DNA of 64,000 bases from Marsupella aquatica (lineage: Eukaryota; Marchantiophyta): the NCBI GenBank assembly GCA_973895155.1, contig OZ316892.1:4340001-4404000 (forward strand), given 5' to 3'. Positions within the stretch are counted from its first letter, which is position 1; each line of letters starts with the position of its first letter. Shown in pieces: positions 21,118-37,932 of the stretch. The position numbers and the translations under genes are program-made. Below the pieces are notes generated by a model. It was not told the DNA's origin. It did not search any database and saw only the letters and a list, made by a program, of their open reading frames with translations.

Positions 21118-21533
21118 TGTTAAGTAATGATAGCAAGCAAATGTGATTCAACACTGACAAGAGTATTTGACAACAAGAGGTTTGTGGTTCACGTTTGGTA
21201 ATGCTACTTCCACGAGAAGACACTAGTAAGTCAGAACTTTGTTGCACTTTAGGCCTGTCAGCATACCAAGTCACCGCCCTGGAATATTAACTAAAAACAA
21301 TATATTTTGTTAATATCACATATAATTCTTATTCAGTTAACTTTTCTACAAGCAAGCCCTATCCCTATCTCTGAACTTGCTCTCCAACAATGACCATGAA
21401 GTTCCACCAACCATGAGTTTACTCAAGCCATATATATGAGCTCCAGGCTATCTAACCCAACTCTGCTCCTGACTACAATTAGAGTAACTCGGGTAACAAG
21501 AGTAACCCAAGACCTACAAGTAAATACTTAACA
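21118..21533 (-). mobile_element. Solo LTR of a copia element (416 bp)
   Basis: Starts TGTTAAGTA and ends TACTTAACA, so its ends are inverted as LTR ends are. Both sides carry the identical 5-bp duplication AAACT (21113-21117 and 21534-21538). It shares ordered blocks with the LTR at 11888-12232: 'GTGGTTCAC', 'TTGCACTTTAGG', 'CATACCAAG', 'CCTATCTCTGAAC', 'AACAATGA', 'GACCTA' and 'AAGTAAATA', in the same orientation. No internal coding sequence remains, as expected after LTR-LTR recombination. Confidence 0.85.
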
Positions 21534-22880
21534 AAACTTTAATTTGGAAAAGGGCTAGTGCACATGGACAGGGGGAATAAGCAATGTCATGCATGATTGG
21601 GTGGTTTGGAAGCTCTGGAATTATACCTTGGGAGGCAAGGATCTTGAGCTTTGTAAGGAGTCCAACAAAGACACAAGTGGCACCATTGCATCTTGTGAGT
21701 TGTAGTGTTGGGGACTTAAGATGGTCCCCGCATTTGAGTACAAGCTATGAACTTAGGGCCATGAGCATGTCTTAGAGGTAGGGCAGTCAGTCAGTGACAA
21801 GTAGAAACTAGAAAGTGGGGGAAGCTAGGGCTAAGAATGCTTGGTAGAGTTGCTCCATAGGAGCATTGAGTGTGAACCCTTTGTTTCTACAAAATATGGC
21901 AAAACTTAAAAACTATGGGAGATTGTGGGGGAGATTGATTCAATCTATTCATTGACCAATCTACCGACAACTGTTGAGCTACAGATAAGACCATGGCCAA
22001 ATTGTCCCTTGCTACCTTGGATGGAGTATTTACGTTGGGGATCCGTACGTATGTGTAGGCAATTGTTGGGTTAATAATTATCAGCGTTAGTACATGTGAG
22101 TCTTTCTATGGGAGTTGTTGTGGACAAAGAATGGGATCACCAGAGCTAGCTTATTTGAGTTCCCATGATCCAGGTCCATGATAGTTTCAAGATCAAGCTA
22201 TGTCCACAAGAGGGGATAGAGCTTGACAAAAACGCCTCAAACAATGGGAGGTCCACAATTCCATCCACGACCTCATTTACAACTCCAGTTCTGAATAAAT
22301 GATGATTGAATCATACATTTTGAAAATGTGATTTTGTTGGCTGAAACAAAGTTCACTTGAATGGTCTGAAAACAGGTCCCAAACAATATTGTCACATTGT
22401 CAAAATGAAGGTGATGTTATTTATTATGTTTTCTAAGGGAAATCTGTGAAATCTCACAGAAAAACAAGAGTCAACCCATATCAATTGAACCCAAAACCTA
22501 TCAATCTCTAAGCAAATGAGTTACCACAAAGTCATGCCTCTCTGGGCAAAGGGGATGTTATTTTATAGCATCTAAGTGGGCAAAGGGGATGTTATTTTAT
22601 AGCATCTAAGTCAAATTAATCTAACTATACACGATACCATTCAGGCCAAGTATCCATGACCATTGGCAGAGGTTTCTTTTTTTCTCTCTACTAGATCACT
22701 AAAGCTTTCCCATTTAAACTTTCTTTTTTGGTCACATCTGGTATTATTATTAATTAACGGGTACTAACGTGTCTGTCCCGAATCGGACCTCGACGAATTT
22801 CCCCCTTATTTTGAACCGAAGGCGATTATTAACTGCCGTAGATGCAACGGATCGGCGGCAGGGGATAAAATAACAATTAT
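21534..22880. other. Intergenic; contains a 34-bp tandem duplication
   Basis: No gene recognised. At 22543-22610 a 34-bp unit starting TGGGCAAAGGGGATG is present twice with no difference I can see, so it arose recently. The rest is mid-AT DNA with only short ORFs. Confidence 0.45.
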
Positions 22881-23365
22881 TTATACAGAAAGTGCAATCG
22901 TGCCACGACAAGACAGCCCGAGCCCGGTTGTTTATGTTTGTTTTCAGTTGGCCTTCGGCAGAGAGAGAGTGAGAGACAGGACACGGAGCTCGGAAACCAA
23001 CACAACGGACTCACGCACGCAGAGCATTCAATCGTCCATCCACGCGAACGAAGAGCTCTCAATCTGCCATCCATTCATACCGCGGTACCTGGCAGAAAGC
23101 AGCAACACGTCCACAAGGCGAGAGAGAGCGACTGAGAGATCAGAGATGGAAATGGCACTAGAAACGAGCTGGAAATGAGTAGTAGTGGTCGGTGACTCTT
23201 TGGAATGGGAAAGCAGACTGAGAGTACTTGAGCTCAACGACTTTGTCTAGACGTGACGAGCGTCATGGAATGTGAAGAGGAATCGCCACAAGTGACTTTC
23301 GCCCGAGAAGGACAGACGATTGGGAACGGGCAACACAGAGTGGAACGTGACGGAGAAGGATTTTG

Positions 23366-23412
<47 letters not shown>

Positions 23413-24946
23413 GGATTCGGTTTGCTTAAGGCGACGAGCTGGTTGTTGTTGTTGTAGATACTGTGGGCGGAAAACTCGGGTGTCGGTGATTTCGGAGGCG
23501 GACGGGAGTGGGAGGAGTTGTTTATTAAATAATTGTCGTGAGCCTTTCGGCTTTGTCTGAGGAGAAGTGGTTGGAAGTGCTATCGACAAGAGTAGTTGAG
23601 CACTGATTTTGGAAGGACTCGCGCTCCGGACAAGTGTTGATGTGCTTAATTAATAGTAAGGACGAATGCAGCTGGAGTGCTTGACGGTTCCGCGATGTAC
23701 CCTTGTGGCTGAGGAAATTTGGAGAAGTACAGTATAGTACGGGACTGCACTGCTCTTCTGTAGATGTTCTTTACGAAGGCAGTCGGAGCATTCCACTCTT
23801 TGACTAGAGGTTGTTCCCTTGAACGAATTGTCTCGGATTCTGTCCGAATGTTCTCTTGTTCGGGAATATTGCGGATTTTTCTATGAACTGACACACTTCG
23901 GCCAAATAGGCGAAGCAGTTTAGGTTGAAGCTGCCAGGAATAGAAGAGAGGAGAGGAGGGGAGAGGACAGCAGTTTGTGAAGTGAGTCTGTGCTGCAGCT
24001 CGTTCTTCTCCCCGTCGCTGCGCTGCAAGTGATCAGCCGGCTGCCTTTGTCGCTCTTTTCCAGGATGTGACTGATTGCAATTCTACGACGAAATTTTTGA
24101 TCACATATGTCCGAGATCGTCAACTCGACTTAACGACTCGATTTACTTTGCTGGATACTGGTCACCGGCCCAAGCGCAGGGAAGGAGATGAGATGAGCTC
24201 TTTGGGACTATGCTCCCCGAGTTTAGTAGCGTATGCTCTAGGTTTCCCGGCGTCGGAGGCCGGAGCCTTCGACTTCCTTGACGACTCCAGCGATCCTACA
24301 GGAGTTAATGATCACGCTTGCCACACACATCCATTTTATCTAAGACTATCCGTGGGGAGTTCCTTTAAGGACTAAGATTATCATCGTCTTTTACGAATGG
24401 TGCTTTTGAAAGACTTTTGGTGGCCAATTTACAACCTCATATATTTTAAGGATGCGGCTTAGAGTGCCTTGAGATTCCTGTGAATTATTTATTCATTTAC
24501 GTAGTATTTATAATTTTTCTATATTCGCCGAAAGACGAAAAGCTTCGGAAGCACGCTAGAGCATTTTATATTCTGCCTGAGAAGATCGAGCGACTTTCTT
24601 TCGTCGCATTTGTCCTCTCCTGTAGCTGGCAGTCCGTTTGACCCCTTCAAGCTCTGAGACAGTTGTGATCAGCGTATGACGTTCCCCGTTGAGACTGATT
24701 TTTGTGGAAGAAGGTGAATTGTGGTCTGCTCATCAAATTCAAGAGCTCGCATGCGTAGTGCGGGTGAGCTTTCAAAGATTTACGTTCTTCTTGTACTGGT
24801 GGGCTTCCAAAGGCGTCAGGTTGAGTTTGGGAGGAGCTGAGGAAGATTGCTCGGTATTCCTGAATTGGGCAGTCCGGCAAGTCACTTGTGAACAACCGAA
24901 AGGTGTGTGCGGCAATCGGGCCATTGTTAGAGGAACAGATTGTACG
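22881..24946 (+). promoter_or_regulatory. Promoter and long 5' leader of the BAGP1-like gene
   Basis: Composition changes here to a GA/CT-rich type typical of plant leaders, with a (AG)19 microsatellite at about 23369-23407 and purine-rich stretches such as 23940-23970. Several short upstream ORFs are present. I cannot place the transcription start. In-frame coding without a stop extends upstream of the proposed ATG (24947) to 24689, so that part may be coding. Confidence 0.4.
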
Positions 24947-30497
<5,551 letters not shown>

Positions 30498-31800
30498 ATG
30501 CGCGAGGTTTTAATTAGGAAGGAGGCTCGGATATGGTGGAGAAAGATGATCTTCTGATCCGCGAAGTACGGATCACTAACATCAATTCAAATCTACTTTT
30601 AAAATCCCGCTTCGTTGCACCTATCTTTTGTGGCATTGAGCTGCACTCTTGGAACCGGATGATTTGAGGAGAGGCTGATCCTTTGAAGCATAGTTATTTC
30701 TGAAAGTCGGTTGACGATACGTGTGATTACGCAATGGAAGGGTTTTAACAGGAAAAGGCGAAGGTGACTACCTTCAGAGGAGCTCGGGCACATGTGGTGT
30801 CCTGACAAGGAGAACGGAATTACTGTTGCACGAATAAGAAAAGATGCTATTAGTAGAAGAATTTGGAGCCATCCTGATGTTGAGGTGGCATGCGGTTGTA
30901 TAGAAATACTCCATCCAAGCTGGCAAAGCCAACATTCTGAATGGTTTGCAATACTGTGGAGCATTGAAGTGCGCAAGAGGTGGCTTTTTCTGCACGGTTT
31001 GACATTTATTTATTGAAGCTGAAGAGGGAATTTCAGGGAAGCGTTACAGGTTGGGTATGAAGGCTCGAGCAGCTCACAAGTCTCAACTCGGTATAATGGT
31101 TGGCCTTCGAGAAGGATCTCAAACCCAGAACGCGGCCCAGAGTGTTGGAAAATTCCTTTCAGATGCCCTGTTTCAAAGTAAATAGGCATTTTGCGACTTG
31201 TAAAGTAACATCGTATCTGGGTGCAACTGCTGGTCTTGCTTATGCTCACTTATTTTAAAGCAGTTGTGCACCAACCTGGAGTGGAATCAAATAAGCGTTT
31301 GGAGTGTGTTCGTTCGTTCAGGTATGGACTTTGGTACTCTTTGTTACAATTACTGACATGTAGAGATAGGAATAGGAAACACGCCGGTGGGTTGAAATGC
31401 CGACTCCTTTCTGGCCTGTTCAAGCAACCAGCTTGTCACCGTCAACTCTGTAAACTACGATTAATAACCAGAGCTTATGACATGTGCATTGTAGTCATTA
31501 TATTCTTTCAGTACCCTTCAGAAGGAAGGAGGGTTTAAATCAAGAACTGTTTAAAAGAATTGACCTTTCACTTGGGAACGTGGAATGAATGTCTCTGGGG
31601 CTTTAAATCGAACTTCAGTTTCTCCTTGACACTTCATATACTCCCTACTCGAATTTGATTTCTACACAATCATTAGAGGTGAGTGGCTTTTACAGGCAAC
31701 CTCGTGGTCCAGATGAACTCAGGTTCACATGACGATGTGGGATCCGCATTTGGGCGTTCAAGACTCCGAGGTTTTATTCATTGCATCACCACATAGCTTG
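30498..31800. other. 3' flank of the BAGP1-like gene
   Basis: Expected to contain the 3' UTR. Only short ORFs without domains appear (for example 105 codons at 31221-31538). I could not place a polyadenylation site with confidence. Confidence 0.4.
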
Positions 31801-31984
31801 AAGTAATGAGTCATAGTGGAAATGGATGTGACAGTTTCAAAAGTTCAAGTTTTAAAAAATACTAGGAAAAATAGCTTGTCTAGAGAATCAGAACAAAATT
31901 TATTTATAAAAAAACACAGAACTGAGTATGAAATATGTACCAAGGGTACGATTTTTACCAAATATGATCCAGATGTACCCACAT

Positions 31985-32343
31985 CATCAAAATCAGTGCA
32001 CTCATTGGTTTAAGTAAACCAATAGTATCCAATCCAAGCTGTAAACTAAGATGGCATTCATTAACAACCAGGAACTCTTCTCAATGAAACAAAGTCCCGA
32101 GAGAGTAAATCAACTCATTGGTTCAAGTAAACCAATATTAAATCCTACCGGTAAAGTAAGAGGGCATTCACTAGGAGCACTCATGTGCATGAAAGTCCCA
32201 GACATTAATTCAAACTGATTGGTTCAAGGAAACCAAAACTCAATCCAATCTGTAAAGTGATAGGACATGAAAGTCCTAGAGATTAATTCAAACTGATTGG
32301 TTCAAGGAAACTAAAACTCAATCCAATCTGTAAAGTAATAGGG
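31985..32343. repeat. Degenerate tandem repeat with 'ATTGGTTCAAG' core
   Basis: Four units carry ATTGGTTYAAGKAAAC near 31996, 32118, 32217 and 32295, each followed by 'CAATCCAA' and 'TGTAAAGTRA'. The last two units (from 32188 and 32266) are 78 bp apart and nearly identical; the first two are more diverged and wider spaced. Confidence 0.7.
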
Positions 32344-35300
32344 CATTCAGTGACCAAAAGCAACTCGCCTCATGTGCAAGAAAGTTCACAGAAATAGGCA
32401 GCAATGAAAAGAAACTCTAGTATGGGAGTTATCAACAAATAGGAATACTTCTCAAGTGCAGAAAAGTACATTACAGATATATGGAATTTTGTAAGGAAGA
32501 GGATTGAATGGATTCATGCTTGGCTAGTTTCAGCAATGGACCAGTACTTGGCTTACTTTAGTAGGTGATTAGTATCTTAATTCTCCAACTCCCTTGTTGT
32601 CCCTCTCCCCTCTTACCCCTCATTTAATTTCATTTCCGGTTGTCTTGAACCTTCTTGTCCCATTTTGAAGGCGAATTTTAGATTGTGTACATGGTATGTT
32701 TGGCCAAGAGACACAATCATGATGATGGCTTACTAGGTGCAAAGGATAATGAGAAGGGTTATTTGTTTTATTACTTTTCTATTGACCATCCTTTCTTGGG
32801 AGAGGAGGGGGGGGGGGGGGGGGGGGAGGGAGTGGAAAGTATTCAACTACATTTTTAAATGGGATAGTGATTTTGGTGTGTTTTCTGAATTTGATAACAT
32901 GAAATTTACACTGCATTGTGGGCCATAACACCCTGAGACATGAGGGCTTTGAGTTTAAGTATTGAGGGGCCATTATCACCCATAATGCCCGGCGTCAATA
33001 CACTTAAAGGCCTGTCGTATTTCTATAGTACTATTTTCAGAAAAGAGGAGAAGTTAAAAAATCCCCCGGGCATCTTCTCCATCACAACACCTGAAATTAC
33101 AAAGATAAAAATCATGAAAGGCATAAGTGTAAAATGGTAAATGATGCTAGTGTGATTCTTTCTCTCTTATATATTAATTTGTTTTTCTCTTCCTCTGTGG
33201 TGGGCCGGGCTGGTCCACATGTTTTAACAGGTGGAATTAAAAAGTACAAGAGAGGAGGGTCTTTAAATGTGTCATACAAAATATTATTAGAATTCCTTTC
33301 GCTTCTTTTCCTTTTTCTGCAGAGAAGGGGGCTGATAGTGGTTGCAAGAGTGGTTGACAGTGGCTTCTACTGGGGTGGATTTTTGGTATCTTTATAAGGA
33401 GTAAATATAGGTGGAAAGGGGTTTTGTTATTTTGAGGCACTTCGTGTTTTTTTGGGGGTGAGGAGGGGTTTTGCAATTAGGGAAGAGGTTAAGGGCTGCT
33501 GGCTCATATCTCAATAAACCCACTAAAAGCAGAAATTTCAAGAAGAAGCTTTGTGGAGGGATGGGAATGTAGGAGTTACTTAAGTACGAGGAGGGGCCAG
33601 GAGCAGGATTTTTGCATCATTGCTTAAGTTAATAGTTACATGATGGAATTAACTAGACATAGAACTTAGCATGTCTAGCTGCTAGAATAAAACGTTGAGC
33701 TTGGAACTAAATTTAACACAATTAGGCTCATCAGTTTAGTCAGTCAGTGGCTCAGTGGACAAAGAGGTTGACCATGGGGTCTGGCCAAGTGGATTACATG
33801 GGTTTTTATTAAGCTTCCACTATTGAGAAATGTCAAGTTGTGTGCACCACACCAAATAATCATTTATCTAGTTGTGGAATACAATCTTATTTGGAAACAT
33901 TATAGAGAAACCCCCTATTGCAGTGCAAATTGAAGGATTATAACACATTGGGCAGATCTGAAACGTGGTTTTTGTTCACACACTAGCCTAACCATCTTGC
34001 AAACGCTTCTTAGATGTGTACTTTCTGTTCAGCCATTTGTGAACAACTCACTCACTGACTTGGTTATTAATCGTACTGGCTCCATGCTTGACTTCAATAG
34101 TGGACCCATGGTCGGCTAACTCTAGCAGTGAGTGACCCATCCACTGAACTTCAGCATGGGTCCATCGTTGGCTGAATTTAGAATGGGTCCATGCCCCTCC
34201 TGAAGATCGAAGAGGTCCTTACTAAGTTGATTCATGATTGACTTCTCATTGAGGCCACCACCTCAGTACGCATACTATTGTGCCTATCCTGAGGGCATGA
34301 GTTAGGAGCTACTTAACATATGAGCTAAAGTCATCTCCTTCTTCACACTCATCACAGTCAAACATGACTAGTCTCCTGGTCAGGTATGCTAAGTTGCGTT
34401 TGGAATATGAAGAGGGACCCTACACACACAACGTAAATTAAAATGTTAATGTATTTTGAATTTAATATAATATGAATAATTATAGGCTGGGGGATATCAC
34501 TCAATGTATGCATCCTCATTAGGGTTTGACACTTATTAAGTCTTCCGTGACCTGAGATCTCCAATCTACATACCTTTTTGTGGTTTGGGAGGGGGGTGCG
34601 TTACTGAAATCTTCCAACCCATCCCGTACAAATGAGAATACGATTTGAAAATTCATTTCAAAAAAAATTTAGAATTCATGTGTAAGAACATCATGGTGCT
34701 AAAAATGTAATTTTTAAAACTTATAAAGAAAGATAGGGTTTTTAGAACCATTTTTGGGAATATTCCACATTTGTAGGGGTAAATATTTTTCAGTGTAGTG
34801 ATCCCAAGCTTTTATTTGTGTCCATCATTTCTATTATCTCTTTAGAAATAGAGTTATAGGGCTTGTTGTTCCTAGGTAATGACTCAGGTAATGATGGCCT
34901 GTTTCATTTGTTTTGGAACACAGCTCCAACTAATGTAAGTCACTACATAAAAAACAGTGTTTATTTTCTATATCCACACTCTGTCTTGAAGTCAAATGAA
35001 GTTTACATACACTTACAACCAAATGGTTGGTATCTGTGCTAAGCATGATACTAGAAAGCACATCACAAACATGAAGTTAAAGCGTGGATGCACACAAAGG
35101 TTGGTCAAGGTGACTCGGATGGACTCATGCAACACAAGTGTACTGGAAAACTAAAGTCTGGAGATTTTTAGGGAATACATGTTTTCTTTAAGGATAGAGG
35201 CATGTCAGGATAACATGTGGTATACTAAAATATGCAATAAGTTAACCCTGAGCACTTTAGATTAAGTTTGAAAGAGTAAAAAATGATAACATTCAATTCT

Positions 35301-36300
35301 CACTTTTGACAAGTGTCTTTGCAACAATTTGATCAACGATCCACGATGGGTGACGACGGGGAAGAAAAAACATTTGTTTGCAGATGGTGTGCTTGAGTTG
35401 CAAAGAATGAAGCTGCACAGCGGGGAAGAATACTTGGCATTAGGCCCGGTGTCAGGGGGTTTTCTTTCTGGCGGATGGGTGGGGCCATGGCACCCATCCT
35501 TCTGCCTGTTTGGCCCCTTGGGTGTTGTCTTCCTTTACCTCAATTGGTTTGCACCTCTACTGTAGTGCCTCTAAATTCACTTGGAACTATCTCCTGTTCT
35601 CCCCCAAAGAAAACAGACAACCAACAATAATTGCCTTAGCAAGCATATAAAAAAAGGCTGGTGGCAATCCATCCCGTGAGGAACTCCCTAGAGCAGGTCT
35701 AGGTTACGTGAAGCCTCAACACGACATACCGGCCCTCACACATCCCCCAGAGGTCCGGGTTGCATGGAACCGCAACACGAACAAAACAAGTCCGCCCTCA
35801 CGCATCCACTAGAGTTGCGTCCCGTTCCTGGGACTTACTCGAAAGCACCCCTTCACCAGCGACCGGCCCCATCCCGTTTCCATTCCTCCCTACCCGCTAT
35901 ACCCCGTCAGTGGGCCCGGCCTTCCCCAGCCGATCCCCCAAGCGGTAGCATCCTTCAACAGCCCATTTCGCGAGCACTGAAACCGGCAACACGCGGTCAC
36001 TCGACCTGCTGTACCCCGTCAACAGGCACAGGCACAGGCCCCACCCTCGAGCCGCGACTCCTTGCGTCGAAAACTCGCCCCCCTTTCCTGCTCCTTTCCT
36101 CCTTCATTCGACCCTGTCCCTAGTCCCTAGTCCCGAGTCCTTGGTCCCGCACCCCTTCCGATCGGCGTCGTTGTCTCGGTGTCCTTCGTCTACAGGCTCT
36201 ACAGTACTAGTACTGTACTTCCGCTGCCCATCCTTCTGCTCTTGTTCTCTCGTCGATCCAGGCTCTCTCTCTCCCCCCTCTCTCTGTCTCTCGCTCGCGC
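32344..36300. other. Intergenic, no gene recognised
   Basis: AT-rich until about 35600, then GC-rich. Contains a run of 20 G at 32807-32826. At about 35702-35820 two diverged copies of a unit ('CAACACGA', 'GCCCTCACRCATCC', 'AGAGKT') sit in tandem. The short ORFs on either strand have no domain. GC-rich sequence from 35700 on may already be promoter of the gene starting at 37933. Confidence 0.4.
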
Positions 36301-37932
36301 TCACTATTATTATTATTATTACGTCTACGATCCCAGACATTACAAACAACAGGGGAGGGAAAGGACACACTCACGCAGACGCACAGAGAGAATGAGCGAG
36401 GCTGCGAGCCAGACGGACAGACAGAGGACGCAATGCTCGGCGGGGCAGAAAAAGTTTGCGTTTGAGTTGAGTTGAGTTGCGTTGCTTTGTGTTGCCGTGC
36501 GGGGCGGTGCGGGGCGGTGCGATACCAGTAGTGGTAGTGTGGAGTGAGTTGCGTTTTGGTGTGTTTTGCTTTGCGTCGCGTTGCGTATTGTTGCGTATTG
36601 CTGCGTTTCGTGTTGTGTTGTGTTGTGTTGGTGAGTGGTGACGACCACGACGACGACGACGACTACGACGACAGGGAACGGAAGGGAAGCAAAGGGAAGG
36701 GAAGGGAAGGGCGGGGGAGAAGGGCAACTTGGATTGCGGAGGGTTTTGATTAAAGGCCGTCTCGCGCCTGTCGCGCCCGCGCGTGTGCGTGTCGTCTGGC
36801 GGGCAAGGAAGGCAAGGAAATCGGGAGGGCGGGCTTGGAAGCAATAAGAGGAGGAAATGAGGGAAAGGAGGGAGGGAGGAAGGATAATTGAAAGGTGGCA
36901 ACCGGGGCGTCGGTGGGAGGAATGAAGTGGGAATGAGGAGAGAGGAGGTAGGCAGGGGGCATCGATTAATGAATGTGTGAGAAGGAGTGATGAAAACAGG
37001 GCAGGGGAGCGGAGAAAACGAACTACTGGAGGTGTTACTGGAGTGGAGAGGGAGGATGAAAGGAAGCTCGAGAGTAGGAGCAACTCCAGCAAGCTAGGAG
37101 GAGTGAGGAGGGATCCACCGAGCGCAGCAAGCACCCGGTATCTGCGGTTGAACGCTCGGACGGACGGACACTGACGGACGGACGGACAGACGGAGTTGCT
37201 GGTGCTTTAGGGACGGAGGACAGAGAGACTCTCGGACGCAGGCCACCAAGGAGGAGGGAGGGGAGGGGGAGTTTGGAGCGAGCAATCGATCGCTTGGAGT
37301 CTTGCATTGAAATTGCGGTGTGCAGGTTGAAGTCGTCGATTTTGCTCTGTAAGCAGGGCGGGGCAGTGCGGTGCAGCACAGCAGGTTGGTAGTTCAATTT
37401 GCCAGGACTTTGGTAGAGTGAAGGATTAGGAGGATTAGGGAAGATTGGATGGATCGGGAGGACAACGGCGAGTCTATAGTCAGAGCCAAAGCAGGGGCTG
37501 GGCGGGATTGAGACTCACGTGTACCAAGTAGGTTAGAGAAATGTACCATTTGCCCGGTTTACAGTGGTTTTGCCAGCAGCAGCGGTGACCCAAATTTAGC
37601 AAGTGTTTCTTGCCTGTGGGGGCGGGGCGGGGCACTTCAGGGGTGTAGCAGGAACAGAAGTACCAGTAGAGCAGTAGCAAGGAAATATGGAGGAGGAGGA
37701 CTAGTAGTAGTTGCTTGTCTTGGCGAATGCAGGCACGGAGGCAATTGCTGTTGAGAAGGTTTGGAGAATGTGTGAAAGAGATGACGTTTTCGGAGCTTTT
37801 GAAGCGGAAATGGCCGGGAACTGGAAGTGAAGATGGTATGATTTTTCTTCATGGTCATACGAGGGTTACAGCGTGGGGCAAGGTATGAGCTAGATAGGTT
37901 TCGGGCACCAAGGAGGTGCCTAGCCGAAAGGC
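36301..37932 (+). promoter_or_regulatory. Low-complexity GC-rich promoter/leader of the nuclear-protein gene
   Basis: A strand-biased run of simple sequence: (ATT)n at 36303-36320, GTTGCGTT-type repeats at 36470-36630, (GAC)n at about 36640-36672, GGAA/GGGA-rich tract at 36675-36720 and (GGAC)n near 37155-37195. The minus strand of this stretch has long open frames (up to 264 codons) purely because of the biased composition. It leads into the ATG at 37933; an intron within the leader cannot be excluded. Confidence 0.5.

Noticed and set aside
36340-37134. 264-codon minus-strand ORF rich in Ser, Pro, Leu and Thr
   Set aside because: It is antisense to low-complexity leader DNA; the long frame follows from repeats and composition, and no domain is present.
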